Source: Blastopirellula marina
GTDB taxonomy: Bacteria; Planctomycetota; Planctomycetia; Pirellulales; Pirellulaceae
Reading direction: 5' to 3'
Length of the DNA: 64,000 nucleotides
Assembly (NCBI RefSeq): GCF_002967765.1
Contig: NZ_PUHY01000005.1
Coordinates: 372,001-436,000, forward strand
The notes below the pieces were generated by a model. It was not told the origin of the DNA, did not search any database, and saw only the letters and a program-made list of their open reading frames with translations. The translations under genes were made by a program, and so were the position numbers. Positions 53,321 to 61,335 of this stretch are shown piece by piece; position 1 is the stretch's first letter; each line of letters begins with the position of its first letter.

Positions 53321-53595
53321 ACGAGGAGAATCCGTTCGTTTCGCCAAGTTCCGAGCTGCGCGAGTCGGAAACAACGGCTCCTCGTCGACATGCCAAGTGG
53401 CGTCGCTTGGTGGTTCTATCGGTGATCTTGGTGCTGGCATTGATTGTCTTGTTCGGTGGGTTGTACGGAGCAATCCGTGCTGCGCCAGGTAACACGATTT
53501 CGTTGGGGATGATCTTGGTATGGGGACTAGGGATTACCTTGTCGCTGGCGTTTCGGATTTATCTAGTCGCCCAGCAAAAGGATGGCGATGTCTGA
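53317..53595 (+). CDS. Small two-helix membrane protein with ENPFVSP motif (paralogue 2)
   Basis: 92 residues. It begins NEENPFVSPSSEL, the same tag as its overlapping neighbour, and has two membrane helices (about 30-52 and 62-82). The stop-start overlap ATGA shows a coupled pair, apparently a duplicated gene that has diverged. Cytoplasmic ends are Arg/Lys-rich. Function unknown. Confidence 0.58.
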   Translation: MNEENPFVSPSSELRESETTAPRRHAKWRRLVVLSVILVLALIVLFGGLYGAIRAAPGNTISLGMILVWGLGITLSLAFRIYLVAQQKDGDV

Positions 53596-53722
53596 CCGAT
53601 TCGACTCGAGGAGTTAGGGAACGAAGTGACATTTGAGTTGCCATATTGGTAGATAAATGACATGCTGATTGGATCTCCCAATTGTTAGCTTGCACTACTC
53701 TCTTCGCAGACTTCTTAAAGAC

Positions 53723-54166
53723 ATGGTTGTCGCAACTCGATTTCATGTTCGCATCACTGATCGCAAGTCAGGCGAGATTCGGCACGAGGATCTGAATGCG
53801 GAATCCGCCGAGGAAGTATTCGCTCATTTCGACGCGCGACAGTTTGATGTGGCAATTGTGCGTCAGGAACCGTACGACGAAGCGAAGATCCAACAAGAGG
53901 AAGCCGAGAAACACTTTCCGGGCAATCTGCGTCGCTGGATCACCGATCCCAAGCGTGCACGCGATGCAAAGAGGTTCGGTATCGCGGTGCTGTATGTTGT
54001 TTGTTTGTACTCCGCCGTCGCGTTTGTGGTATTCTCAAGACCTCTTTTGCAGATCAACTTTCCGGTTAGCTACACGGTGGGGCTGATCGTTTTGATCGGT
54101 TGTGTTGCGAATATTGTGCTGTATCAAATTGCGAAGTATCTGCGCGATGACCAACCGGACGAATAG
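53723..54166 (+). CDS. Hypothetical membrane protein with N-terminal soluble domain
   Basis: 147 residues from ATG 53723; an earlier TTG at 53669 is less likely. The N-terminal 75 residues form a soluble alpha/beta region (RFHVRITDRKSGEIRHEDLNA) and end in a charged linker; two membrane helices follow (about 89-110 and 117-136). No family recognised. It is third of the plus-strand set within the minus-strand phage module and ends 115 bases from a converging gene. Confidence 0.55.
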   Translation: MVVATRFHVRITDRKSGEIRHEDLNAESAEEVFAHFDARQFDVAIVRQEPYDEAKIQQEEAEKHFPGNLRRWITDPKRARDAKRFGIAVLYVVCLYSAVAFVVFSRPLLQINFPVSYTVGLIVLIGCVANIVLYQIAKYLRDDQPDE

Positions 54167-54281
54167 GGTCCATGATCTTCTCCTGGAAGGGTGACGGAAT
54201 GGTGAATCTGTGTCGTCATGCTGCGACGATAGACCCTCTCCACTCGGGTGCGAGGGAACCCGATGGGGATGCGTTGGCGGG

Positions 54282-54836
54282 TTAACCGCCGACGGTGGTG
54301 CCTGGGCCAGCCAGGTGGGCGCGGCGGGTTGGTTGCTGGTTGATCTGCTCAGCGACGCGTTCCAGTAGTTGTTGTTCGCGCTGATCGAGCTGGGTGACCA
54401 GATAGTCCCCGGTACGCTGGGCGAGTTCCTCGATGTTGTCTTCAATTTCGATTTTCAACTCGCGCTCGACGCGGACCGTCGCTTCGATCTGCTGTTGCAG
54501 CGTCGATGACAGATCAGGCATCGCTGGAAGGCTGGCTTCAGGGAATGCGATGCTTGCAGAGCCACCCGTTTGCTGTGCGATTTGGGCGAGTGAGGCGGCT
54601 GCCTGGGCGGGACGGGGCGAAGGCGAACGACGATCGGACGTGGAATCGGCTGCGGAATCCATTCGAGCGATCTCTTGCGCCGAAAATGACTGTTCCGTGT
54701 CTGGCTCGGATGGTTTCGGTACGAGTCGATGGATGGCATGATGCCGCGCTTGTTCCATCTGCATAGGCCCGGCCGAGGAGAGTTCCCCTTGGCGGGCTAG
54801 GTCGAGGGCACTTTGTGGGAGTTGTTCCACGTTCAT
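54282..54836 (-). CDS. Phage protein after tail chaperone; possible short tape measure
   Basis: 184 residues, ATG 54836 with AGG upstream. The first half is polar and disordered-looking (Ser/Pro/Arg-rich), the second is a long amphipathic helix (ATVRVERELKIEIEDNIEELAQR then QREQQLLERVAEQINQ). The position straight after the chaperone frameshift pair is where the tape measure gene sits in siphophages, but those are typically over 600 residues. Either this is a very short tape measure, implying a stubby tail, or the real one is missing or elsewhere. Confidence 0.55.
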   Translation of the reverse strand: MNVEQLPQSALDLARQGELSSAGPMQMEQARHHAIHRLVPKPSEPDTEQSFSAQEIARMDSAADSTSDRRSPSPRPAQAAASLAQIAQQTGGSASIAFPEASLPAMPDLSSTLQQQIEATVRVERELKIEIEDNIEELAQRTGDYLVTQLDQREQQLLERVAEQINQQPTRRAHLAGPGTTVGG

Positions 54837-54839
54837 GGG

Positions 54840-55244
54840 TTACCTGGCATTGGGTACGATACGGGGATGGTGTCGGGCCGAGTCGATCGCGGCATGCAAC
54901 TGGTCGAGTTCCGCGAAATTGCGGGCCAGCAGTGTGTCTTGTTTGAGGTGATCAGGAATCGCCCGGCCGAATGTGGCCTGGGCACGCTGCCACAAGTGAT
55001 AGGTTTGTTCGTTCTTACGGCTCAACTTCCAAAGCTCTGCTTGCTGTGGGCTTTGCTTGGGGCAGGAAGCACACGGCGTCGGTATACCGGCGGGGCGTCG
55101 CTGTGGAACTGGAATCCGCTGAGGACCGATGCGAACCGTCTCGCGCTGACCTGTCTGCAGGTTGAAAATCCACCGGGCACAGTCGACGCAGCTGATCGCG
55201 GCAACGGCAGGGTGCAGCACCAACAGGGCTACACCCTCGATCAG
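54840..55244 (-). CDS. Cys-rich C-terminal extension of the tail-assembly chaperone (-1 frame)
   Basis: 134 codons that are open from the -1 side of the slippery site at 55250-55244. There is no ribosome-binding site for its first internal start (about 55223), so it is most likely made only as the tail of a fusion of about 256 residues. It contains CVDC and, 35 residues later, CASC, a plausible zinc-binding set, then a helical end (ELWKLSRKNEQTYHLWQRAQ). This matches the gpG/gpGT arrangement of lambda-like tail chaperones, where the extension recruits the tape measure and tube proteins. Confidence 0.7.
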   Translation of the reverse strand: MIEGVALLVLHPAVAAISCVDCARWIFNLQTGQRETVRIGPQRIPVPQRRPAGIPTPCASCPKQSPQQAELWKLSRKNEQTYHLWQRAQATFGRAIPDHLKQDTLLARNFAELDQLHAAIDSARHHPRIVPNAR

Positions 55245-55250
55245 TTTTTT
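55209..55250 (-). other. Programmed -1 frameshift site (A-AAA-AAC) with hairpin
   Basis: The heptamer A AAA AAC (55250-55244) is exactly in phase (GCA AAA AAC TGA) at the end of the upstream gene, whose stop follows at once. Six bases further a 6-bp stem AGGGTG/CACCCT (55237-55232 with 55214-55209) with a 17-base loop is positioned as a stimulator. A -1 shift gives CTG ATC GAG and runs into the next frame. Confidence 0.75.
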
Positions 55251-55609
55251 GCGTCGGCGATCTCGTCGTAGGTTTCTACCGCTTGTCCGGATGGAAGTGG
55301 ATCGGAGGCTTCATGCCCGGCGACAATCAGGTAGATGCGATCGAGCAGTTTCGGACGCAGTCGCCGGACATTGGCCGGCTTGAGTTCACGCGGCAAGCTC
55401 CAGGAGAGAACCTGCTGACAAATTGCCGCCGCCAAAACCTGGGTTGCTTCGCCAGTGGCCGCAGCTTTCAGTAACTCGCTCACGCGTTGCCGCTGCTCGT
55501 AAAGCATGGGGCGAAATTGAAACGTGACTGCACCATGCAGACCTTCGATAGGAAGGATGTGCCCGGTTTGGGTGTAACCGTCGTCGATGAAGTAAAGTGT
55601 GTTCGTCAC
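55241..55609 (-). CDS. Phage tail-assembly chaperone (gpG-like)
   Basis: 122 residues, GTG start at 55609. A mostly helical small protein (MLYEQRQRVSELLKAAATGEAT, AICQQVLSWSLP) with beta strands at the start. Location directly after the tail tube gene and the in-frame slippery heptamer at its end identify it as the short product of a tail-assembly chaperone frameshift pair. It would act before tail completion and not be part of the virion. Sequence similarity to known gpG proteins is not visible by eye. Confidence 0.72.
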   Translation of the reverse strand: MTNTLYFIDDGYTQTGHILPIEGLHGAVTFQFRPMLYEQRQRVSELLKAAATGEATQVLAAAICQQVLSWSLPRELKPANVRRLRPKLLDRIYLIVAGHEASDPLPSGQAVETYDEIADAKN

Positions 55610-55674
55610 AGGAATGCCGTTTCGGTGAGTATGGAGTTGTTAGTTTTCTGTGGCTGGGGAGAGGCGACCGAAGG

Positions 55675-56577
55675 TTATGCGGAGTTGGTGTTGGTAAATT
55701 GGATCATGGGCAAGTTGTTTGCCGTGTCAGCGAACGCTGCGAGAGTGACATCAGGGCGGAGAGATTGCTTGCCGCGGATGTCGACTGGGGTCTCGTGCTT
55801 CTGTAAGCGACCGAAATCGATCGCGAGACTATCGGTGCCGTTGTTGTATCGGAGCTGTGCGGCGCTGACGCCGCTGGGGGCGATGTCGCGCAGTTTGCCG
55901 TGGAAACTGGCATCGTGATGCGTATTGAAGGCCAGTGTGATTTGCGGTTCTCCGAGAGGCAGACGGGTTCGTGTTTGGCTGTTGTTGTAGTGGTCGGTTT
56001 CCAGCTGATTGTCGATTGTCAGAACCAAATCGTTCAGTTCGAACTCGGTGCTGTCGAACGTCCAGGTCGCTTGATGATGGACATACGGTAGCTTCGCGGA
56101 AAGTGTGCTGGTAATGCTGGGGAAGGTACCGGCCGCGGCGATGTTGTCTTTGGTGGTTCCCTCTAGCTGCAGTTCCAGCGTCAATGGTTGCCCCTGACTA
56201 CTGCGGAAGATCGCGCGGGCAACTCGCAGGCCGCGATATGTTTCGACATACACCTGCTTGTCGATCGTGGCCACTAAATCGGGCAAGCTTTCGGCCATCG
56301 CGAACAGATCGGCATCTTCGGCTGCCCCCAGGATGTATGGCAGCAGAAAGTCGAGATCGTCCGGACGCGGGACCAGCATGACGCTGCCGCTTACCGCATA
56401 AGTGCCCGGCTGCGTGGTGTCGCCGCTTGGAGCACGTTGGCCGCGAATCCCTTGCGAACGGACAAGTTGCTGGCGTTTGTTTAGCGAGCATGATTGAAAC
56501 TCGAACTGTCGTGTCGCCAGATTCGTGGCGTGTTGAGGGCCCAGTCCAAACTGGGTGGCGTAGCCCATGGTTACCAT
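55675..56577 (-). CDS. Phage major tail tube protein
   Basis: 300 residues; ATG 56577 with AGGA nine bases upstream. The start MGYATQFGLGP, the pattern of alternating beta strands with VSGSVMLVPRPDDLDFLLPYILG, and a C-terminal Ig-like tail (PLGEPQITLAFN...) fit the tail tube fold. Order supports it: after tail completion (56590) and before the chaperone pair. In siphophages this protein forms stacked rings of the tail tube. Confidence 0.72.
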   Translation of the reverse strand: MVTMGYATQFGLGPQHATNLATRQFEFQSCSLNKRQQLVRSQGIRGQRAPSGDTTQPGTYAVSGSVMLVPRPDDLDFLLPYILGAAEDADLFAMAESLPDLVATIDKQVYVETYRGLRVARAIFRSSQGQPLTLELQLEGTTKDNIAAAGTFPSITSTLSAKLPYVHHQATWTFDSTEFELNDLVLTIDNQLETDHYNNSQTRTRLPLGEPQITLAFNTHHDASFHGKLRDIAPSGVSAAQLRYNNGTDSLAIDFGRLQKHETPVDIRGKQSLRPDVTLAAFADTANNLPMIQFTNTNSA

Positions 56578-56589
56578 CGGTTGTGTTCC

Positions 56590-57030
56590 TTATTCCAAGA
56601 CCCAACAGCGAATGATGAGGGTCGAGACGTCGTATTGCTTCGTCCAAGCGGCCGGCATAATGGCGTCGGTCGGTTCAACCGTACAGCGATAACAGCCGCT
56701 TGCGACAAGGGGAGATTGATGATGGAAGTGCTTGCGTACGGCCTCGCGCCAAGTTAGCAGGCTGGGAAGCTGCGATTTACCCAGCCGCGAATTTGCTTTT
56801 TGCAGCATGGTGAGTGAGAAGCCGTATCCAACGTCGCTTGAGCGATTCGTCCCGGCAGGGCCCTCCTCCTCTGGCATGGGGCAAAGCAACGCCCCGCTGG
56901 TAAGTTGGTTGTCACTGACATTGGCGGGAAATTGTTGTTGGCGGATGGTGTCGTCGGTCAGGCCGTCGAGCTCGAGTCCGACGATCTCGGCTTGGACAGC
57001 ATCCCACAAGGTTTCAAATGTGGCGGTCAT
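56590..57030 (-). CDS. Phage tail-completion-like protein
   Basis: 146 residues; ATG 57030 with TAGGA upstream. Starts TATFETLWDAVQAEIVGLELDGL and has a TWREAVRKHFHHQSPL region. This type of alpha/beta protein in the slot between head-tail joining proteins and the tail tube is usual for tail completion proteins. Two Cys near residue 110-113 (SGCYRC). Assigned by order and general look. Confidence 0.6.
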   Translation of the reverse strand: MTATFETLWDAVQAEIVGLELDGLTDDTIRQQQFPANVSDNQLTSGALLCPMPEEEGPAGTNRSSDVGYGFSLTMLQKANSRLGKSQLPSLLTWREAVRKHFHHQSPLVASGCYRCTVEPTDAIMPAAWTKQYDVSTLIIRCWVLE

Positions 57031-57048
57031 GATTGTCCTAATAGGCTG

Positions 57049-57441
57049 TTAAATATCGCGGCGACAGAGACAGCGCCATTGGGTTTCAAAGTGTTCCTGC
57101 CACAGCGCTTCAATGGTCCAGACGCTTCCGTCGGTCCAAGTCAGCTTTCCGTTTCCTTTCAGGGAAACGCCCGCCAACGTGGCGTCCCAGACGATGAACG
57201 TGGCGTAGTCGGACTGAGCCGCGTACGACTCGATGCGATGGAGTTCGCTTTGGCGGGGAAGGCATTTGCGTGCTTTCGCGGTGGCAACCGAGCTCTGCGA
57301 GTCTTGGTACGTGACTTCGCCAATATCGGGAAAGCTTTGCCAGGTGTTCTGGTACATGGCATACTGCGAGGCGAACGATGCCACGGGGCACGCGCTGGCG
57401 GAAGACACGCCAAAGTAGTTGCCGAAGTAACTGGCCATCAT
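57049..57441 (-). CDS. Phage head-tail-joining-like protein
   Basis: 130 residues. ATG 57441 overlaps the stop of the previous gene (ATGA). The beta-rich middle (LTWTDGSVWTIEALWQEHFET) and Cys-rich end (WRCLCRRD) do not match a family known to me. The position between lectin-like virion genes and the tail completion gene suggests a head-tail joining (stopper) protein. Low certainty on role, good on being a gene. Confidence 0.55.
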   Translation of the reverse strand: MMASYFGNYFGVSSASACPVASFASQYAMYQNTWQSFPDIGEVTYQDSQSSVATAKARKCLPRQSELHRIESYAAQSDYATFIVWDATLAGVSLKGNGKLTWTDGSVWTIEALWQEHFETQWRCLCRRDI

Positions 57442-58028
57442 GAAACGTCCTTGCTGGTCACTGTGCGATTGCCGCTGCTATCGACGGTAGATTGCAGGCG
57501 TGTCTTGGTTCCGGCGGGATTGGCGAAGTTGGTGCCGTTGCCGGTCGAGTTTCCGGCGAACAAGGCCAATGCGACACGAAAGAGTTGTCGTACCGTCCAG
57601 TCCGATTCAACTCCGTTGTTCAAATCCAAGAGTGCGGTGGCGAGAGCATTGACAGCAACCGTATTAGGAGCGTCGATCAGGTCGACTTGGGCGGAACTGC
57701 CAAGGGCGAACAAGCTGTCGTAGACCGCTTCTTCGAGGACAACAAACTTTGCTCGAACGGGCAATGCGCCAGCAACGATAACGCTGACGGTCAATTCGCC
57801 GACCGTGGCCGTATCGACTTCGTCAAATGTGACGGCGTATTCGCCGTTGATGCGATGAATCGCGCCGCCACTTGATTTTGTGAATGGTGAGCCGCCGTTG
57901 GCGACGAGGTAAATATCGGTGTTCGCAATCGATAACTCCGTTTCGGGCGATCGACCGTCGGTATCGTCCAGAAACGGACCCAGGACGCGTGTTTGCGAGG
58001 ATGTCGCTTGTCGAAGGTAGCTGTGCAT
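57438..58028 (-). CDS. Phage structural protein, unknown
   Basis: 196 residues. Starts one base inside the stop of the LamG-like gene (TAATG at 58028). The first 90 residues include GPFLDDTDGRSPETELSIANTDIYL and EYAVTFDE, a beta-rich pattern I have seen in virion and fibre proteins of phages. The rest is a helical/linker region with a Thr/Asn-rich end. Probably a minor head or receptor-binding protein. Confidence 0.58.
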   Translation of the reverse strand: MHSYLRQATSSQTRVLGPFLDDTDGRSPETELSIANTDIYLVANGGSPFTKSSGGAIHRINGEYAVTFDEVDTATVGELTVSVIVAGALPVRAKFVVLEEAVYDSLFALGSSAQVDLIDAPNTVAVNALATALLDLNNGVESDWTVRQLFRVALALFAGNSTGNGTNFANPAGTKTRLQSTVDSSGNRTVTSKDVS

Positions 58029-58777
58029 TAGCGGGCTCCCATCATTTGCAAATGATGATGCAGGAAAGGAAAAGGGACTCCGCTTGTGGGCGGTGCGTTG
58101 TTGTAAAGCTGCGTGAGATAGTTGCTGAGATCGGTTCTTTCCGGCTCGCTAAGTGCCCGCGTGTAAAGCAGAACATCGTAGATATCGCATCGCAGCAGGC
58201 GTGTGTCCCCTTGATAGCGGCCTGCGAGTGTTAGTCCGGCCAAGGGGGATTCACCCGGACTGGAGCCTTCGGCGACTTCGACGGCATCGATTCGGTTGAT
58301 CGAGTCGTCCCCGGCGAAAACGGCAATCTCGGTGAAGCGTTGTCCAGGCGTGTAGTCCACCGGCGAGCGAGGTCCGCCGTTGACGTACAAACCAATTCGA
58401 TCGTCGGCGAGCACCCATAGAATCGCGCGGGCACTCGATGCCCCATCGATCAGAAAATCGTTGGTACTGGAATTGGGAATGTTGGCGACAATGACGAGGG
58501 TCAGCGGGGAAGCGATTGCCGAGCTGAACATGGTTTGCAAATAGTCGTCGACGCCATCGAAGTGAGCATACGGCCAGCCGACCTGATCTTGCATGAGAAG
58601 CGGCTTCTTCGAGGTATTGCTTTGCGTTACGGGATCGGAACCGATGCCATCGGGAAGGCAACCAATGGGATCATTAAGTTCCGCCACAATGGTTGCCGCC
58701 GCATCTTGAAAGGCAGTCGCAGCTGGCTGGTAGCGATGCGCTAACCCGTCGATATCGGAAGGGTGCGTGATCGGCAT
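58028..58777 (-). CDS. LamG/concanavalin A-like lectin-domain virion protein
   Basis: 249 residues from ATG 58777. A LamG-like (concanavalin-type) jelly-roll runs from about 60 to 230: WPYAHFDGVDDYLQTMF, LTLVIVANIPNSST, ILWVLADDRIGLYVNGG and the closing CDIYDVLLYTRALSEPERTDLSNYL, which is the typical last strand and helix. Such domains bind glycans or decorate capsids. The start overlaps the previous stop by one base. Role inferred from domain and place. Confidence 0.75.
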   Translation of the reverse strand: MPITHPSDIDGLAHRYQPAATAFQDAAATIVAELNDPIGCLPDGIGSDPVTQSNTSKKPLLMQDQVGWPYAHFDGVDDYLQTMFSSAIASPLTLVIVANIPNSSTNDFLIDGASSARAILWVLADDRIGLYVNGGPRSPVDYTPGQRFTEIAVFAGDDSINRIDAVEVAEGSSPGESPLAGLTLAGRYQGDTRLLRCDIYDVLLYTRALSEPERTDLSNYLTQLYNNAPPTSGVPFPFLHHHLQMMGAR

Positions 58778-59136
58778 TACGGTTCCTCTCCGGCAACCGT
58801 GGTTAAGCCAACCGCGGCTAATGTGTCTCGCCAGGTCCAGACTTGGCCTGGAAGCCCCTGGGCCGTGTTCGTGTCGATTAACTCTCCAGTGGCTGCTTCG
58901 AGACGCCACCAGCGAACCGAAAGTAAGACAGGCTGCGCGTCGAACATCGCTTGGGCCATGACCGCCTCGGATGCGGTGCTACAACCAAAGTGTGTGGCAG
59001 GTTCCAGGCCGTTGGGCGAGAGAGGGACGCCAAACGTATTGCTTCCGTCGTCTGGATCGATCTGGGCGGCAAGTTGATTGGCGGCTGCTTGTTCGGCCGC
59101 ACTCACAACAACGATATGTCGATAAGGCCAAGGCAT
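58777..59136 (-). CDS. Phage protein, unknown (capsid-region)
   Basis: 119 residues, soluble, starting MPWPYRHIVVVSAAEQAAANQLAAQID. The last part contains WRDTLAAVGLTTV. I do not recognise a family. One Cys only. It immediately precedes the LamG-like gene with an overlapping stop and start, so the two are probably co-translated. Confidence 0.55.
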   Translation of the reverse strand: MPWPYRHIVVVSAAEQAAANQLAAQIDPDDGSNTFGVPLSPNGLEPATHFGCSTASEAVMAQAMFDAQPVLLSVRWWRLEAATGELIDTNTAQGLPGQVWTWRDTLAAVGLTTVAGEEP

Positions 59137-59151
59137 GACAGTTAGCTCCTT

Positions 59152-59394
59152 TTACGTAAGGCGTCCCTGCGAGATCGACTCGCGCGGACCTTCCATGCGG
59201 GCCAAGAGCGAGTCGATTTCGTTCAGTTCGGCGTACAGGCTTTGACGAAGGCCGACATGATCGATGTGATCGCCGGTGCCAGAGGTGTTGGGGAGACCGC
59301 CTGGCGAGGTTACGGCCATCTCGGCCAGTTGCTGCAAGACGGCATCGCGGCGGGTAAGTAGGTCATTAACCACTTGGGTGGTCGATTTAGTCAT
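59152..59394 (-). CDS. Small phage protein, unknown (helical)
   Basis: 80 residues, mainly helical (MTKSTTQVVNDLLTRRDAVLQQLAEM and later SLYAELNEIDSLLARMEG), which fits a small head-tail adaptor or a coiled-coil accessory. Only 15 bases from the next gene. No motif that identifies it. Confidence 0.5.
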   Translation of the reverse strand: MTKSTTQVVNDLLTRRDAVLQQLAEMAVTSPGGLPNTSGTGDHIDHVGLRQSLYAELNEIDSLLARMEGPRESISQGRLT

Positions 59395-59430
59395 GGGGAT
59401 GACGAGTTGTTTGAGGAATGGACAATTCAG

Positions 59431-59640
59431 TTACACAGAAGTCGCGACGGCGTTGTACGCTTCGGTACGCTGGGCAACGCCGGCGGCCTGATACGCAAGG
59501 CGAACCGCGTCTGCCTCATCGACAGCCTCGACGGGGATGTCCAGATCGGGCTCGCCCCGTTTGGTCACGGTGACGATGAAGTCGCGAAGGCCGGGCTTTG
59601 CTGGATGGTTGGATTCAAGTTCCGTAGGTTGCTTGGTCAT
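59431..59640 (-). CDS. Small phage protein, unknown
   Basis: 69 residues. Begins MTKQPTELESNHPAKPGLRDF and continues with a beta-alpha segment FIVTVTKRGEPDLDIPVEAVDEADAVRLAYQAAG. It is spaced 36 bases from the next small gene. Might be a short capsid- or head-associated accessory; nothing more can be said. Confidence 0.5.
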   Translation of the reverse strand: MTKQPTELESNHPAKPGLRDFIVTVTKRGEPDLDIPVEAVDEADAVRLAYQAAGVAQRTEAYNAVATSV

Positions 59641-59723
59641 GGGTCGGTGTTCTCTCGTGGGACGTGTTCGATGGGAAAGGTGTGAAAGGGAAGAAGCATG
59701 AAGTAATCAGTGCTCTCGCCATT

Positions 59724-59764
59724 CCTGTCCCCTCTCCCCGCAGGGGCGAGGCGACAGGATTTGT
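59724..59764. repeat. Repeat element downstream of the capsid gene
   Basis: CTCTCCCCGCAGGGGCGAGG flanked by CCTGTCCC on one side and GACAGGATTTG on the other; an imperfect palindrome. A related copy lies at 61200-61246 on the other side of the major capsid gene. This 'CTCTCCC-GGGGCGAGG' motif resembles dispersed palindromes of many bacterial genomes. Confidence 0.55.
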
Positions 59765-59837
59765 TGGAATAGGTGAGGGTAGGATCGAATCACATAGTTT
59801 CTGAAACTGAACACTGAAAACTTCAAACTAACTGCAG

Positions 59838-61073
59838 CTACGTGGCGGTATTCTTCTGCACGCAGCGTGGCTCGACGACGGCGACTTGGCCCATCTCGCT
59901 GCTTTTCGCTTTGAAGGCGATATCGCGTTCGAAGTCGTCGTCGTTACCTGCGGGTGCGGTGACAGACTCGGGGGCCCAATTTTGCATATAGGCGAATGCC
60001 TTTTTGAAATCGCCGTAGTACCAACTGGTGCTGGAAGACGTGCGGCGTTTGACGTATTGGTTGCTGAGCGGGGCTGGCAAACCGCGGTATGGATTGGCGT
60101 AGGCTGTGCTGCCTGCGTGACCGATGTCGGTAACGCCCTGCGTGTTGCGGCGAATCTCGGTGGCGTTCAAGATCGATAAGGCCGTTTGATACAACGCACC
60201 AGGGACGACCATTTGTTTCTCGCCGACGATGATTGGTTCGCCCGTGTCGGGGTCGGTCATGTCTTCGAACAGCATGTCCGCCTTTTCGAGCGAACTGAAG
60301 TCTTCCAGCGGATTGACCTGCAGGTTGTTCCAGTCGTGGTCGCCGCTGTTGTTGCCGTAGGTGGGCTGAACGCCGCGACCTTTGCGGTGGTAGCGATCGA
60401 CCAAGCCTAGCACGGTGTCGAGCACCCGCTTCTCCCAGTTGATGGCCAGCCACTCTGAACCCTTGTCGGCCATTCGCATTACTTCGCCCGTCTTGTCGAA
60501 CAAGATTGCCTCTTTGGTCACTTCGACGATGAAGCCCCGCTTTTCGGTCTCTTGGGTTTCGATCCAGTCTTCGTTGAGCGTGACGCGTGGATAGCTTTCG
60601 CCTTCGTCGACCTTCCTGACGCCGTCCCCCAGTTGGCCAACGCCTGGCATGCGTTCCCACTTATCGCCGGTGGGGACAATGCTCACCAGGTGGCGCGCGA
60701 TCAGCTGCGGTTTGTTGAAGTGATCGATCAATTTCTTGACCATGAAGGTCTGATTGATGTTGGCGAAGGCGCTGGTGTTGATGCTTTCGCGAACCAGGTT
60801 CACCCCTTGCGGGCGGCCAGCGCGGCTATCTTCCCAGCTCTGCACAATTTCGCGGCCATCGGCGACCGTGGCATAGAACGCGCGGCGAATCGAGTAATCG
60901 GACTCGGTGACTTCACCGCGCAGGATCGCCTTACACATATTGGTTTCGGCGACGTTGATTACGTGCGACTCGTGCACGCCTTGCCGGCGAGCCTCCTTCC
61001 GCCGATCTCGCTGTGCCGCAGCGAATTCCCGGCCGTAAGCTTGCCAGTTCCAGAGTCCTAAATGTGAGATCAT
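59838..61073 (-). CDS. Phage major capsid protein
   Basis: 411 residues from ATG 61073 with AAGGA upstream; the frame open to 61379 covers the intergenic repeat and is not used. The N-terminal 120 residues are helical and charged (AAAQRDRRKEARRQG) and may be a scaffold-like delta domain. From about 120 the typical capsid body follows: SINTSAFANINQTFMVKKLIDHF, NWEKRVLDTVLGLVDRYH and an ending with DDFERDIAFKAKSSEMG. Size and place fit a HK97-fold capsid; the fold itself is not directly visible. Confidence 0.78.
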   Translation of the reverse strand: MISHLGLWNWQAYGREFAAAQRDRRKEARRQGVHESHVINVAETNMCKAILRGEVTESDYSIRRAFYATVADGREIVQSWEDSRAGRPQGVNLVRESINTSAFANINQTFMVKKLIDHFNKPQLIARHLVSIVPTGDKWERMPGVGQLGDGVRKVDEGESYPRVTLNEDWIETQETEKRGFIVEVTKEAILFDKTGEVMRMADKGSEWLAINWEKRVLDTVLGLVDRYHRKGRGVQPTYGNNSGDHDWNNLQVNPLEDFSSLEKADMLFEDMTDPDTGEPIIVGEKQMVVPGALYQTALSILNATEIRRNTQGVTDIGHAGSTAYANPYRGLPAPLSNQYVKRRTSSSTSWYYGDFKKAFAYMQNWAPESVTAPAGNDDDFERDIAFKAKSSEMGQVAVVEPRCVQKNTAT

Positions 61074-61199
61074 CTTGATTAGTTCCTTGAAAGTCCTCGT
61101 GATGTGTTCTGTGATCGTGGTCGAGGACGAGAGTGAATTGTTCGGTCGTGTGTGTTCGGTTTGCGAGGAGATAGGAAGCAATCCGAGGTTCCGTTTCTT

Positions 61200-61246
61200 C
61201 CTGTCCCCGCACCCTAACCCTCTCCCCACAGGGGCAAGGGAACAGG
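61200..61246. repeat. Repeat element upstream of the capsid gene
   Basis: CCTGTCCCC followed by CCCTCTCCCCACAGGGGCAAGG and AACAGGATTTGGTGG, related to the copy at 59724-59764. The intervening 61074-61335 gap of 262 bases contains no gene. Both elements are followed by a CACTGAAAAC stretch (59808 and 61292 region). Confidence 0.55.
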
Positions 61247-61335
61247 ATTTGGTGGGGAGTGGGAAAGTAGATGTGGCCTCGGTGAGGTTTTGCACTGAAA
61301 ACTGCAGACTTACAAATTGCAGCGACATTGCTGTG

